Below the pieces are notes generated by a model. The model ran no database searches. It had not been told where the DNA came from and saw only the letters and a list, made by a program, of their open reading frames with translations. From Planctomycetaceae bacterium (GTDB lineage: Bacteria; Planctomycetota; Planctomycetia; Pirellulales; Pirellulaceae): a stretch of 63,156 nucleotides of DNA. Positions 1 to 8,427 of this stretch are shown here, piece by piece. The stretch lies in assembly GCA_002709045.1 (NCBI GenBank), contig PAPJ01000030.1, forward strand, positions 1 to 63,156, written 5' to 3'. Within the stretch, counting starts at the first letter, position 1, and the number at the start of each line of letters is the position of its first letter. Position numbers and translations under genes: made by a program.

Positions 1-366
1 AACGACTTCCGGTTCTGGTTCCGGTTCATCAAATGAAGGCAGAGCTTCTGGTGGCGGAGCGGTCGGCTTGTTAGCTTGCACTCGGGCAAATGCTTCTGCC
101 TGAGCTTCCAGATGAGTTCCTTCCGGACCGTACTTATCAATAAGCACTTTCACCTTTTCCGTAGGTTGCGCACCAACGCTTAGCCAATAAGCAATACGCT
201 CGTTGTTAAGTTTTACGCGAGCATCTTTTTCGGACACCATTGGATCATAATATCCAAGACGCTCGATATCTTTGCCATCTCGTGGGCTATGACCATCCAT
301 TGCACAAACGCGATAGAAAGGTCGGTGAGTACGGCCCATTCGTTTCAGTCGAATTCGAACTGCCAC
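1..366 (-). CDS. rpsP: 30S ribosomal protein S16 (partial, runs off the left edge)
   Basis: Small-subunit ribosomal protein S16, needed for 30S assembly. The visible 122 codons begin VAVRIRLKRMGRTHRPFYR and continue with the S16 hallmarks RDGKDIERLGYYDP and NNERIAYWLSVGAQPT. The start is GTG at 366, chosen because a near-perfect Shine-Dalgarno (AAAGGAGG on the minus strand, positions 371-378) lies 4 nt upstream. The S16 core is normally about 80-90 residues. Here the frame continues past it into a Pro/Glu/Ala-rich tail (PPPEALPSFDEPEPEPE) with no stop before the window ends, so an acidic C-terminal extension is present. It follows ffh in the same direction, as in the common ffh-rpsP-trmD-rplS neighbourhood; the later genes would lie beyond the edge. 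Identification is secure; full length is unknown. Confidence 0.95.
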   Translation of the reverse strand, partial: MAVRIRLKRMGRTHRPFYRVCAMDGHSPRDGKDIERLGYYDPMVSEKDARVKLNNERIAYWLSVGAQPTEKVKVLIDKYGPEGTHLEAQAEAFARVQANKPTAPPPEALPSFDEPEPEPEVV

Positions 367-395
367 GATTCCTCCTTTGGATTTTCTCTCTAAAT

Positions 396-416
396 GAAAC
401 AGTAACAGACTGTTTC
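396..416 (-). promoter_or_regulatory. Hairpin in the ffh-rpsP spacer, rpsP leader
   Basis: A perfect 8-bp inverted repeat (GAAACAGT, loop AACAG, ACTGTTTC) sits about 18 nt before the rpsP Shine-Dalgarno. No T-run follows it on the minus strand, so it does not look like an intrinsic terminator. It could be an RNA processing site or a leader structure controlling rpsP. Function is inferred from position only. Confidence 0.4.
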
Positions 417-498
417 TATTAAGTAATTAGTTTTGATATTTATTTATTCTCAAAGAACATCCGGGATCCGCTTGAATTTCCGGTAAATCACTCGTCCA

Positions 499-1971
499 CT
501 ATCGTCGCCGTCGGCGCGCCTGTTTAAGTAACTTCTCTCGTTCTTTTCGATTATTTCGTTTGTCTTTTGAGGACAGTCTGGTTCCGGTGGATTTCTTGGT
601 TTTCTGGACTCCTCCCATTGGATTGGTCATTGCACTATCGTGCAGTTCTCTCACCGCTTTAAGACGTTCCTTCATACCTTTTCCGGCCATTCCCTCCATC
701 ATCGGCTTCATCTGCTCGTACTGTTTGATGAGCTGAGTCACTTCATTTCCCTGTACTCCAGCTCCCTCTGCAATACGATTCCGACGACTTCCTGAAATCA
801 CCGATGGATCCCGTCGTTCCTCCAGCGTCATTGAATCAATGATGCCAACAGTACGTCGAATTCCTCCTTCGGTCTCGTCATCCTCGAGCAACTGGTTCAT
901 CTGAGCCATCGGGCCACCCAGCATGCCAAGCATTCGCTTTACTAAGCCGGGCTGAGCCATACTGGCAAGCTGCGTCTTGAAGTCATCCAGGGTGAACTGC
1001 CCTTTTTGGAGCTTTTCCTCGAGTTCCGCCTGCTGTTTTTCATCAACAACCTGTCGTGCCACATCCACGAGCCCGAGAATATCTCCCAGCCCCAGAATTC
1101 GGCCCGCCATCCCTTCCGGTCGGAAAGGTTCCAGCGAATCAAGGTGCTCACCCGTTCCGATGAACTTAATAGGTACACCAGTTACGGATTTCACTGACAG
1201 TAATGCTCCACCTCGAGCATCACCATCGAGTTTGGTCATGATCACACCGTCAAGTTCCAGGGCTTCATTAAATGCCTTGGCACTATTGACTGCATCCTGA
1301 CCGGTCATGCCGTCCACCACCAGGAAAACCTGATGTGGCTGCACTTTGCGATCGATATTGATCAACTGCCCCATCAACTCTTCGTCGATAGCCAGACGAC
1401 CTGCAGTATCCAGGATGACGACATTGGCGTCATTCGCTTTCGCCTGCTTTACTCCGTTCTGACAAACCTTTACCGGATCAGTTGAATCCACTTCCGAATA
1501 AACCGGAATGTCCAACTGTTCTCCCAACACGTGCAACTGTTGTACAGCTGCAGCACGCTGGAGGTCAGCCGCGACCAGCATCGGGTTACCACCGGATTCC
1601 CGGATCAGTCGAGCCAGCTTCCCGGTGGTCGTGGTTTTACCCGACCCCTGCAGACCACAAAGCATGATGATATTAACATCGTGATCTAAGGAAAGTGCTG
1701 AATCTTCTGTCCCAAGGATTTCGATCAGCTCATCACGTACGATTCCAATGACTTGTTCACTGGGATCGAGTGACAATAGTACTTTTTCCCCTAACGCCTT
1801 TTCCGTGACATTGTCCATAAAGGACTGAACCACGTCATAGCTAACATCCGCTTCAAGTAAAGACTGCTCCACCTGCTTCAGACCTTCTCGCATATTGGCT
1901 TCAGTTAAACGCCCTTTGCCACTAAGTGACTTGATGGCGTCCTGAAGGCCTTCCGAGAGTCTTTCAAACAT
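499..1971 (-). CDS. ffh: Signal recognition particle GTPase Ffh
   Basis: GTPase subunit of the bacterial signal recognition particle. It binds 4.5S RNA and emerging signal sequences and docks with FtsY to deliver ribosomes to the inner membrane. The 490 residues show an N-terminal helical N domain, a G domain with P-loop GLQGSGKT (about 106-113), DTAGR (188-192) and TKLDGDARGG (from 246), then the methionine-rich M domain (GMLGGPMAQMNQLL, YEQMKPMMEGMAGKGM) containing the RNA-binding SGSRRNRIAEGAG segment. The C-terminus is strongly basic (KLLKQARRRRR). Length is slightly above the usual 450 or so because of this tail. It lies 132 nt upstream of rpsP on the same strand. No feature is missing or odd; identification is very secure. 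Confidence 0.98.
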   Translation of the reverse strand: MFERLSEGLQDAIKSLSGKGRLTEANMREGLKQVEQSLLEADVSYDVVQSFMDNVTEKALGEKVLLSLDPSEQVIGIVRDELIEILGTEDSALSLDHDVNIIMLCGLQGSGKTTTTGKLARLIRESGGNPMLVAADLQRAAAVQQLHVLGEQLDIPVYSEVDSTDPVKVCQNGVKQAKANDANVVILDTAGRLAIDEELMGQLINIDRKVQPHQVFLVVDGMTGQDAVNSAKAFNEALELDGVIMTKLDGDARGGALLSVKSVTGVPIKFIGTGEHLDSLEPFRPEGMAGRILGLGDILGLVDVARQVVDEKQQAELEEKLQKGQFTLDDFKTQLASMAQPGLVKRMLGMLGGPMAQMNQLLEDDETEGGIRRTVGIIDSMTLEERRDPSVISGSRRNRIAEGAGVQGNEVTQLIKQYEQMKPMMEGMAGKGMKERLKAVRELHDSAMTNPMGGVQKTKKSTGTRLSSKDKRNNRKEREKLLKQARRRRR

Positions 1972-2310
1972 GGATTAGTCCTATTACACCTGTACAGCGA
2001 TCACAAAATCACTGACGGCGCCTGCAAATAACTGCAAACGCACCGCGTAAGTCCATAATCACACCACACGATGATGTAATCACTACCGTGCTAGGTGACT
2101 ATAGGGGAAACTCGTATTCTACAATCGAGACTAAAACCTTGTAAATGAGCAGATTACGAAAAAAGCCGGCTTTCGCCGGCTTAACTCTTCTCGTTTTAAT
2201 GAGCAATTAGAACTATTGCAGCTCACAAAAACCTTCTCCGATGCAGGACTTGTCGTCAACAATAATCCGATTGCATCAGAAATACTAATGTCCGAGAACG
2301 ATCCGGGGAT
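1972..2310. other. Intergenic region between the Trx/NHL gene end and ffh
   Basis: 339 bases without a gene. It holds the intrinsic terminator of the leftward thioredoxin/NHL gene (around 2159-2182) and, nearer 1972, what must be the promoter and leader of ffh. I could not pick out convincing -35/-10 boxes by eye. No small ORF with a good ribosome binding site was seen. Confidence 0.6.
2159..2182 (-). terminator. Rho-independent terminator of the Trx/NHL gene
   Basis: Perfect 8-bp stem AAGCCGGC / GCCGGCTT with loop TTTC (2163-2182). On the minus strand it is followed by a run of six T (2164 to 2159). It lies about 130 nt past the stop of the leftward gene ending at 2311 and before the ffh leader. 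Confidence 0.75.
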
Positions 2311-4104
2311 CTATTGGGGCTCAATAACCGGTTCTAATCCATCAAACTTCATGGTACCGACCTGTTTTGTCTCCAGATGAATCGTACGAATTAGGTGATT
2401 ATTCGTATCGGCGACATAGAGTATATTACCAATTTTTGAGAGTCCCGATGGTTCGTCAAATTCACCCAGTCCTTCATCTGAAGTACCGGAATCACCTGAA
2501 CCAGCCACCGTACGCGTCTCGCCAGTTTTGGCATCAACGACCTTAATCTTGTTATTATAAGTATCGGCGATATAAATCTTACCGGCATCATAATGTACTC
2601 CCAGCACATGTTGCAGCAGTACATCGTCCTTCTTTCCATCTTCATCACCAAAAGTAAACAAGCGATTTCCGGGTAAATCTGCTGTACCAACGACGGTCAT
2701 AACGGGCTTGGTTTTATCCAATGGCACACCGCGAATGGAACTACCTTCACTATCAGCAACATAAATGTACTCGCCATCAGAAGTTAATCCTGAAGGTTGA
2801 GCAAAGGAACTAGCACCTAAGCCTAAAGGCTCTTTCGGAAGCAACGGCCCATCAATAATATCTTCCCGGGCATTTCCTGCATAAGGGCCTATTTTTGACT
2901 CATCGAGGGGCATCATCCAGATCTGATGAGGACCAGCCATGGCGATATACAAATTATCTTCATGAACCCAGAGAGCCCAGGGGCTGTTAATCGGCGTGTT
3001 CTTTGGCTGCCCAAACCATGGACCTGTCTGTTTCGTCTGGGTAATGCCCGGGAATGATTCCTGAAAACTGGCCTGACGACCTATCCCCGCAATCGTACTT
3101 ACACTCTTAGCGGCCAGATCCACTTTACGAATCATGTGATTCTCAACATCTGCAACATAAAGTGTGTTTTCATGCAATGCCAAACCTTGCGGATGATCAA
3201 ACGAGGCGGTGGCATAATCACCGTCTGTATGTCCAACCTGACCTGAGCCGATCACTTCTTTGACATTGCCTTGCGTGTCAGAAATAACAATCCGGTTATG
3301 ACTGCTGTCAGTAATATATAGCAACTCATTAGACTGATCAGCCAGAACTTTGCCCGGATACTTCAACTCAGTAGGCTCTTCTTCATAAATTTCCAACTCA
3401 AACTCAATTGGAGTCTTATCAAGCAATTTGGCTTTGTCATAGTAAGGAATACAGTTCTTGAAAAATCCATCCAGAGCCTCAAATTCTATTTCACCACGAT
3501 TGATTGCCACAAAGAATCCTTCCGGGTCAATTACAGTCAGCGTTGGCCAACTGTTTACACCAAAGGAATTCCAGAGAAAGTGGTCATGATCATTAACGAC
3601 TGGATGACGAATATCATGACGAAGAATCGCATCGCGAATATTATCGGTATTCTTCTCTTCGTCGAATTTGGCTGAATGCACACCGATAACAACAATCTCA
3701 TTCGGATATTTCTCTTCAAGCTTTTTGAGAACCGGGAGAATATGGTGGCAGTTAATACAGCAGTAAGTCCAAAAGTCAAGAACAACAAACTTACCCCGTA
3801 GTTTTTTCAACGTCAGCGGATCAGTATTAAGCCACTCTACCTTACCGGATTTCTTAGCAAATGGTTCACCGGGAATAGGAATACGACGGCTAAACGGGTT
3901 CTTAGCCTGCAATGCTACCGTTTGTAACGCGACTTCTGTGCCATCCACCTCGACCTGTTCAGCTACACTGACAACCAGGTCTTTCAACTCAGCCACCGAT
4001 GAAGGCTGTTGTCTGGCTGTCGTTGATGAATCATCGCCGCATCCGGCAAAAACCAAGGTCACTAAACAACAACCCACTGCATTAAGAGTACGCAGACGCA
4101 TCAA
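2311..4104 (-). CDS. Thioredoxin-like/NHL-propeller lipoprotein, NHLRC2-like
   Basis: Predicted lipoprotein: a short hydrophobic stretch ends in the lipobox VFAGC (Cys22), so the mature protein is anchored outside the cytoplasm. Residues about 75-235 form a thioredoxin/TlpA-like domain with FWTYCCINCHH (redox pair Cys116 and Cys119). The rest is an NHL-type beta-propeller with repeated blades such as LYITDSSHNRIVI, LYVADVENHMIRKV, IYVADSEGSSIRGV, IYIADTYNNKIKVV and LYVADTNNHLIRTI. This architecture and the CCINC motif are those of the NHLRC2 family, whose bacterial members are uncharacterised. A thiol-disulfide role at the cell surface is likely but the substrate is unknown. It is a single-gene unit with its own terminator. 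Family call is strong; function is inferred. Confidence 0.85.
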   Translation of the reverse strand: MMRLRTLNAVGCCLVTLVFAGCGDDSSTTARQQPSSVAELKDLVVSVAEQVEVDGTEVALQTVALQAKNPFSRRIPIPGEPFAKKSGKVEWLNTDPLTLKKLRGKFVVLDFWTYCCINCHHILPVLKKLEEKYPNEIVVIGVHSAKFDEEKNTDNIRDAILRHDIRHPVVNDHDHFLWNSFGVNSWPTLTVIDPEGFFVAINRGEIEFEALDGFFKNCIPYYDKAKLLDKTPIEFELEIYEEEPTELKYPGKVLADQSNELLYITDSSHNRIVISDTQGNVKEVIGSGQVGHTDGDYATASFDHPQGLALHENTLYVADVENHMIRKVDLAAKSVSTIAGIGRQASFQESFPGITQTKQTGPWFGQPKNTPINSPWALWVHEDNLYIAMAGPHQIWMMPLDESKIGPYAGNAREDIIDGPLLPKEPLGLGASSFAQPSGLTSDGEYIYVADSEGSSIRGVPLDKTKPVMTVVGTADLPGNRLFTFGDEDGKKDDVLLQHVLGVHYDAGKIYIADTYNNKIKVVDAKTGETRTVAGSGDSGTSDEGLGEFDEPSGLSKIGNILYVADTNNHLIRTIHLETKQVGTMKFDGLEPVIEPQ

Positions 4105-4378
4105 ATTGATCCTCTATTTCAAATAAGTCAGCTCTAAACTTCTGCCGAGATAAATCCTTAGCTCGACAACAAACACCGAAATTACCTTCCGGTTCAGTCG
4201 TTCGATTATATCCCATTGGGTGAATCTAGACCAACTTCTACAGGTGAGACTATCCGGGTAACAAGGCATCAATTACAGACTTTTTTAGTACAGAATCGCT
4301 AAACATGCTAAATTAGTAATTATCAAATCTAAAATAAGTAATAGCTTACCTTTCCCCAATCACCCGCTGTCTTCATCG

Positions 4379-5392
4379 ATGCAAACGCCACCGCCCAAAT
4401 CTAATTGCAAATCAATACTTACCTGTCTGCTAGTTTTCCTTTTCTTTCAGGTATTTACCGGTACACTCGACGCTCAGGAGTGGGCAAAAAAAATGTTTGC
4501 GACGCTCGAGCATGATTTTGGTACTGTTGCCAAAGATTCGATGCAGGAATTCCGCTTTGAATTTACAAACCTTTACAAAGAAGAACTGCACATTTCTGCT
4601 GTTCGAGCCAGTTGTGGCTGTACGATTCCTACTGCCGAACAGGATATTGTAAAGACCTTTGAAAAAGGAACGATTCTGGCAACTTATAATACGAAAGCGT
4701 TTGCCGGAGCTCGAGGCGCGACGGTGACCGTTACTTTCGACAAGCCATACTTTGCTGAAGTGCAATTGCAGGTCAACGGCTTCATCCGAACCGATTTGGC
4801 TTTTTCACCTGCCAGTCTGGCCTTTGGTGAATTCTCATTAACTGACAAGCCAAGAATGGAATTCAATGTTTCTCACGCCGGCAATACTGACTGGATGATC
4901 ACAGATGTCCGTAGCAAAAATGCTTACTATGAAGTTGAAATCATTGAACGCACTCAACTTGTCAATCAGGTCGGATACAAAATGGCCGTACAGCTTAAGG
5001 GCAACATTCCGGTCGGCTATCTGCAAGACGATCTGATCATTGTGACCAACGACGTCGCCAATCAGGAAATTAAGTTGCCGGTTTCCGGTAAAGTCTCCGC
5101 TCCGGTCACACTTAGCCCGTCCTCATTACTATTGGGGATTACAAGTCCTGAAACTGAAATCAACAAACGACTGATTCTGCGAGCGGATGAACCTTTCACT
5201 ATTGAATCACTCACTTGTGACTATCCGGGCGTTACTTTCAGAACAGGTAGTGAAGCTAAAAAGATTCACATCGTACCGGTTACCTTCAACGCGGGACTAT
5301 CTCCTCAAAAAATCCAGGCTACCATTACGGCCAAAGTAAATCTTAACGGTGAAATCATCCTCAAATGTCCGCTTAGTGCTACTGTGGAATAA
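4379..5392 (+). CDS. Exported DUF1573 domain protein
   Basis: A DUF1573-family protein of 337 residues, widespread in Planctomycetota and Bacteroidota, with no settled biochemical role. The N-terminus has a signal peptide (hydrophobic ILTCLLVFLFFQVFTGTLDA). It is followed by the classic motif set: HDFGTVAKDS, FRFEFTNLYKEELHISAV and ASCGCT, an Ig-like beta-sandwich with a CGC pair. A second, weaker repeat of the fold follows (SPASLAFGEFSLTDKPRMEF) and possibly a third (LSPSSLLLGITS). No clear Shine-Dalgarno precedes the ATG, but there is no good alternative start before the signal peptide. It is divergent from the Trx/NHL gene across a 274-nt spacer and converges on the amidase gene, with only a weak 5-bp hairpin (5418-5433) between their ends. 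Confidence 0.85.
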   Translation: MQTPPPKSNCKSILTCLLVFLFFQVFTGTLDAQEWAKKMFATLEHDFGTVAKDSMQEFRFEFTNLYKEELHISAVRASCGCTIPTAEQDIVKTFEKGTILATYNTKAFAGARGATVTVTFDKPYFAEVQLQVNGFIRTDLAFSPASLAFGEFSLTDKPRMEFNVSHAGNTDWMITDVRSKNAYYEVEIIERTQLVNQVGYKMAVQLKGNIPVGYLQDDLIIVTNDVANQEIKLPVSGKVSAPVTLSPSSLLLGITSPETEINKRLILRADEPFTIESLTCDYPGVTFRTGSEAKKIHIVPVTFNAGLSPQKIQATITAKVNLNGEIILKCPLSATVE

Positions 5393-5435
5393 GCGCCCGA
5401 CAAGTATCAAAACACCCCTGCCATCTTAGGCAGTA

Positions 5436-6980
5436 TTACCCGGGGATACCGCGTTCCAATTCTCTCATCACAGCCAAGACTCTGTGTTCCTGCCACGGAA
5501 GACCGGAAACCTGCACACCGAGCGGTAATCCGGCACTATCGGTTTCCGTTGAAATCGCTTTCTTTACGACTCCATCGCGACTCGTTTCACGATCACTCTC
5601 TTCATCATCCTGTACTACCGACCAGGGAATCATACCTCCCGGACCGCCAACAAGATTCTGTAACATGGCATGGCTTCCTGCCGGCAGCAAATCAATGCCG
5701 TCGTCGTGGCACATCGCAGGTAAGGCAAAACAGGGGCTTAGGATCACGTCCAATTTTTGTTTTTCAAATGCCCGAATAAACTTGCGTCTATATTGATTGA
5801 TCGCATCGATCAATAGCCAGTAATGTTTCGCACTTAGTCCACGACCTGCTCCCACCATCACTGCCTGATAATTTTGTCCGCAGAGTTTCAGCAGTCCCGC
5901 AATCGTCGAACGAAACCATCCGGGAATTCGTGTCGCCAGTATCAGTTTTCTAAATGAACTATGTAGGCGACTACCTCTTAAAACATATCGCGCCTGAAAA
6001 CCACCGTCCGCTGACATTGCTGCCACGTATAGACGGAACATCATTTCAGCAGCAGGGATTTCAAAAGTCTCAACGATAGCTCCTTGGGTTTCCAAATAAT
6101 CCGCTGCTTCCCGAATTGATCTCTGAATTCCGGGTGAAGGCTTAAAAAAACCGTCATCTTCTACTATTCCAATCCGCATCCCCGCAACTGAATCAGGTAT
6201 TTCCTGCAAAGCGACCGGTGATTGTTCGAGTGAATTAACCTCCTTAAGCTCTCCGATCATCACTTTGAGCATACATTCCAGATCTGCCACACAATGCCCC
6301 ATCGGTCCAGGTTGGGCGAGCATTGCTTCCATCCCGCGAAAATTTCCTCGGGAACCGCGACGGGTAAGCAACCCGTTGGTCGGTTTCAGCGAAAAGATCC
6401 CTGTGAAATGAGCCGGGACTCTCAGACTCCCCCCGAGGTCATTTCCTAAACCAAGATAAGATCCACCGGCTGCCAGGATCGCAGCCTCGCCTCCCGAACT
6501 ACCTCCGGGCGTGCGTTCCAGATTCCACGGATTGAGCGTACGGCCATAAACCGGATTGACACATTCATGCCACAACATCATCTGCGGAATATTCGTTTTT
6601 CCGAGGACAACAGCTCCGGCATCTTTAAGCCGTTGCACCATGATTCCGTCCTCTTCTGATTGGCGATTCGTTAATCCATCAACCCCCAGGCAACAATCGG
6701 TGTCGGCAACAAAAAAACATTCCTTGACTGTGACCGGAACACCATGCAAAGGCCCAAGATATTTGCCCTGTTCTGCTAATTCATCTAGCCGTCTGGCAGC
6801 TTCCAACGCCTGCTCGAACAAAGGAATCACTACGGCATTAATTTGAGGATCAACTTCTTTAATTCGGTCGATACATTGCTGAGTCAGCGTAAGCGAAGTC
6901 GTCTCACCATGTCGAATCATTTCTGCAGCTTTAACTGCGCTGCGCAAATTTTTTTCAACAAGCGATGCGGGATTAATCAT
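5436..6980 (-). CDS. Amidase signature enzyme, FAAH-like
   Basis: Hydrolase of the amidase signature family, cleaving a C-N amide bond through a Ser-cisSer-Lys triad. All three residues are visible (numbered from the TTG at 6986): Lys88 in GVPVTVKECFF, cis-Ser163 in GGSSGGE and nucleophile Ser187 in GNDLGGSLRVP. The VKECF context and the retained WNLERTPGGSSGGE block resemble fatty-acid amide hydrolase-type members more than GatA, and no gatB or gatC lies nearby. The longest frame begins with TTG at 6986; I prefer the ATG at 6980 (MINPASLVEK), and no strong Shine-Dalgarno decides it. There is no signal peptide, so it is probably cytoplasmic. The substrate cannot be told from sequence. Confidence 0.85.
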   Translation of the reverse strand: MINPASLVEKNLRSAVKAAEMIRHGETTSLTLTQQCIDRIKEVDPQINAVVIPLFEQALEAARRLDELAEQGKYLGPLHGVPVTVKECFFVADTDCCLGVDGLTNRQSEEDGIMVQRLKDAGAVVLGKTNIPQMMLWHECVNPVYGRTLNPWNLERTPGGSSGGEAAILAAGGSYLGLGNDLGGSLRVPAHFTGIFSLKPTNGLLTRRGSRGNFRGMEAMLAQPGPMGHCVADLECMLKVMIGELKEVNSLEQSPVALQEIPDSVAGMRIGIVEDDGFFKPSPGIQRSIREAADYLETQGAIVETFEIPAAEMMFRLYVAAMSADGGFQARYVLRGSRLHSSFRKLILATRIPGWFRSTIAGLLKLCGQNYQAVMVGAGRGLSAKHYWLLIDAINQYRRKFIRAFEKQKLDVILSPCFALPAMCHDDGIDLLPAGSHAMLQNLVGGPGGMIPWSVVQDDEESDRETSRDGVVKKAISTETDSAGLPLGVQVSGLPWQEHRVLAVMRELERGIPG

Positions 6981-7016
6981 ATGCAATGAGACCGTTTCCG
7001 GAGTGCTATTTTTCAG

Positions 7017-8333
7017 TTACTTAGAAGAACTATCTAAGGGAACCATGGCACCAAAAATAATAACCAGTTCTTCCGTTCCAAGATAGTTTTTGACGTCCCG
7101 TCGTGGACGTCGAATGAGACTTCCCAATACAAGGCTGGAAACATCTTCCTGAATGGGCTTCGCAATTTCCGGTGAGTACAGCAACGGCAATTCAAGCTGG
7201 GTACCATCAACCTGCAACGTTAATCGCTGGTACCCACTAATCATTTCTTGCTCGCCCAAACTACGTGCAGTAAACAACACTCCTTCACGAGCACTGAGGC
7301 GGGTATTCAAACCCTTTTCAAATTCAAGATTTATCAGTTTCATAATCTCCTGACGACCGGACAGTTCTTCGAAAAACGAGTATGCGCGGGAAACACCTTG
7401 AAAACTCTCGCTCATATCTGGGTCCTGATAGGTAATACCGGACGCCAACTGCCCCAGTGAAAGAAAGAGTTCCTTACCCTCAACCTGACGCAGATTAGCA
7501 CTTACGTCTTGCTCCAGTTCGTCCCATTGTTTCAGACTATCCTCTGCCTGTGCAAACATATTGTCGATCACTACTGTTTGAAATACAAACGAATCGCGAA
7601 TGTAATCAGTAGGCGACAAAGGTGCTGGTTCTGGCGTTTTTGCTTGAGCGGCAATTTCATCAATCGTCGGGTTCTGACTATTATCAGACTCCACTGTGCC
7701 GGTAAAGGGATTCCCGGAATCGGTTCCTCGACCCATTTGCACTTGATCCATCGGGCCAACATTAAACCCTTTGGCTCCCAGCAACGGATTAGTCAGTGGG
7801 CGATGTTCATCTTCTTCAGCCGATTCACCCTTTGTGTTTTCTACTTCAGAACGAATTTTATTTAGTGACTCAGGCACAACAGAACGCAAGAAACTGAGCG
7901 TTTCCTGTTCGTAAATCTGCTCACCAAAACCTAACGGATCACGTGGTTGCTCTGGCAAATGCCACAGCACCAACTGAGCAAGTGGCAAGGCCAAAGCTCC
8001 ACCCATAACCACCTGAATGATTGTCTTAACCGGAGAGCCACTTGACGCACGTTGGCCCGCCGAACGATCTACAATTGACCGGGAAGGGGCAGCTTCCTCA
8101 TCAAATGCAAAGGCTGCATGACTTTGGCTGTTTTCCACTGCAGGTGCCATTTTAAATTCGGACTCATCATCAGCCTGCGGATCGGACAACACTTTTAATT
8201 CCGGAGGCAATGATTCCTTGATCACCGACAGTTCATACTCAGCGTCACACAAGGGGCACTGCACTATGGCTTGTTCACTAGCCGGCGGAACGGAAACTTC
8301 TTCCTGACACTGCGGACATTTGGCAATTGCCAT
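7017..8333 (-). CDS. Zinc-ribbon, single-pass membrane protein of unknown function
   Basis: I do not recognise a named family. The 438 residues open with a zinc-ribbon (CPQCQ near residue 6 and CPLC near residue 26). A disordered acidic linker follows, then one membrane segment (about 104-126, IIQVVMGGALALPLAQLVLW), and a soluble C-terminal half of about 300 residues. The N-terminal ribbon plus one membrane helix is a layout I associate with Planctomycetota proteins of unknown role. The ATG at 8333 is supported by GGGAG 8 nt upstream on the minus strand. The C-terminal part ends with a beta-rich segment (LTLQVDGTQLELPLLYSPE). Neighbours on both sides run the same way but share no obvious pathway. 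Confidence 0.7.
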   Translation of the reverse strand: MAIAKCPQCQEEVSVPPASEQAIVQCPLCDAEYELSVIKESLPPELKVLSDPQADDESEFKMAPAVENSQSHAAFAFDEEAAPSRSIVDRSAGQRASSGSPVKTIIQVVMGGALALPLAQLVLWHLPEQPRDPLGFGEQIYEQETLSFLRSVVPESLNKIRSEVENTKGESAEEDEHRPLTNPLLGAKGFNVGPMDQVQMGRGTDSGNPFTGTVESDNSQNPTIDEIAAQAKTPEPAPLSPTDYIRDSFVFQTVVIDNMFAQAEDSLKQWDELEQDVSANLRQVEGKELFLSLGQLASGITYQDPDMSESFQGVSRAYSFFEELSGRQEIMKLINLEFEKGLNTRLSAREGVLFTARSLGEQEMISGYQRLTLQVDGTQLELPLLYSPEIAKPIQEDVSSLVLGSLIRRPRRDVKNYLGTEELVIIFGAMVPLDSSSK

Positions 8334-8427
8334 ATAGGGTCTCCCTAATCCTTAGAGGATCAATCTCATCTTCTCTATTAACTGAACCTAATTCTATGCC
8401 ATCAACAAGATACAGGCCAATGAAAGA

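Noticed and set aside
5418..5433. Small hairpin between the DUF1573 and amidase gene ends
   Set aside because: Only 5 bp with no proper T-run on either strand; not listed as a terminator.
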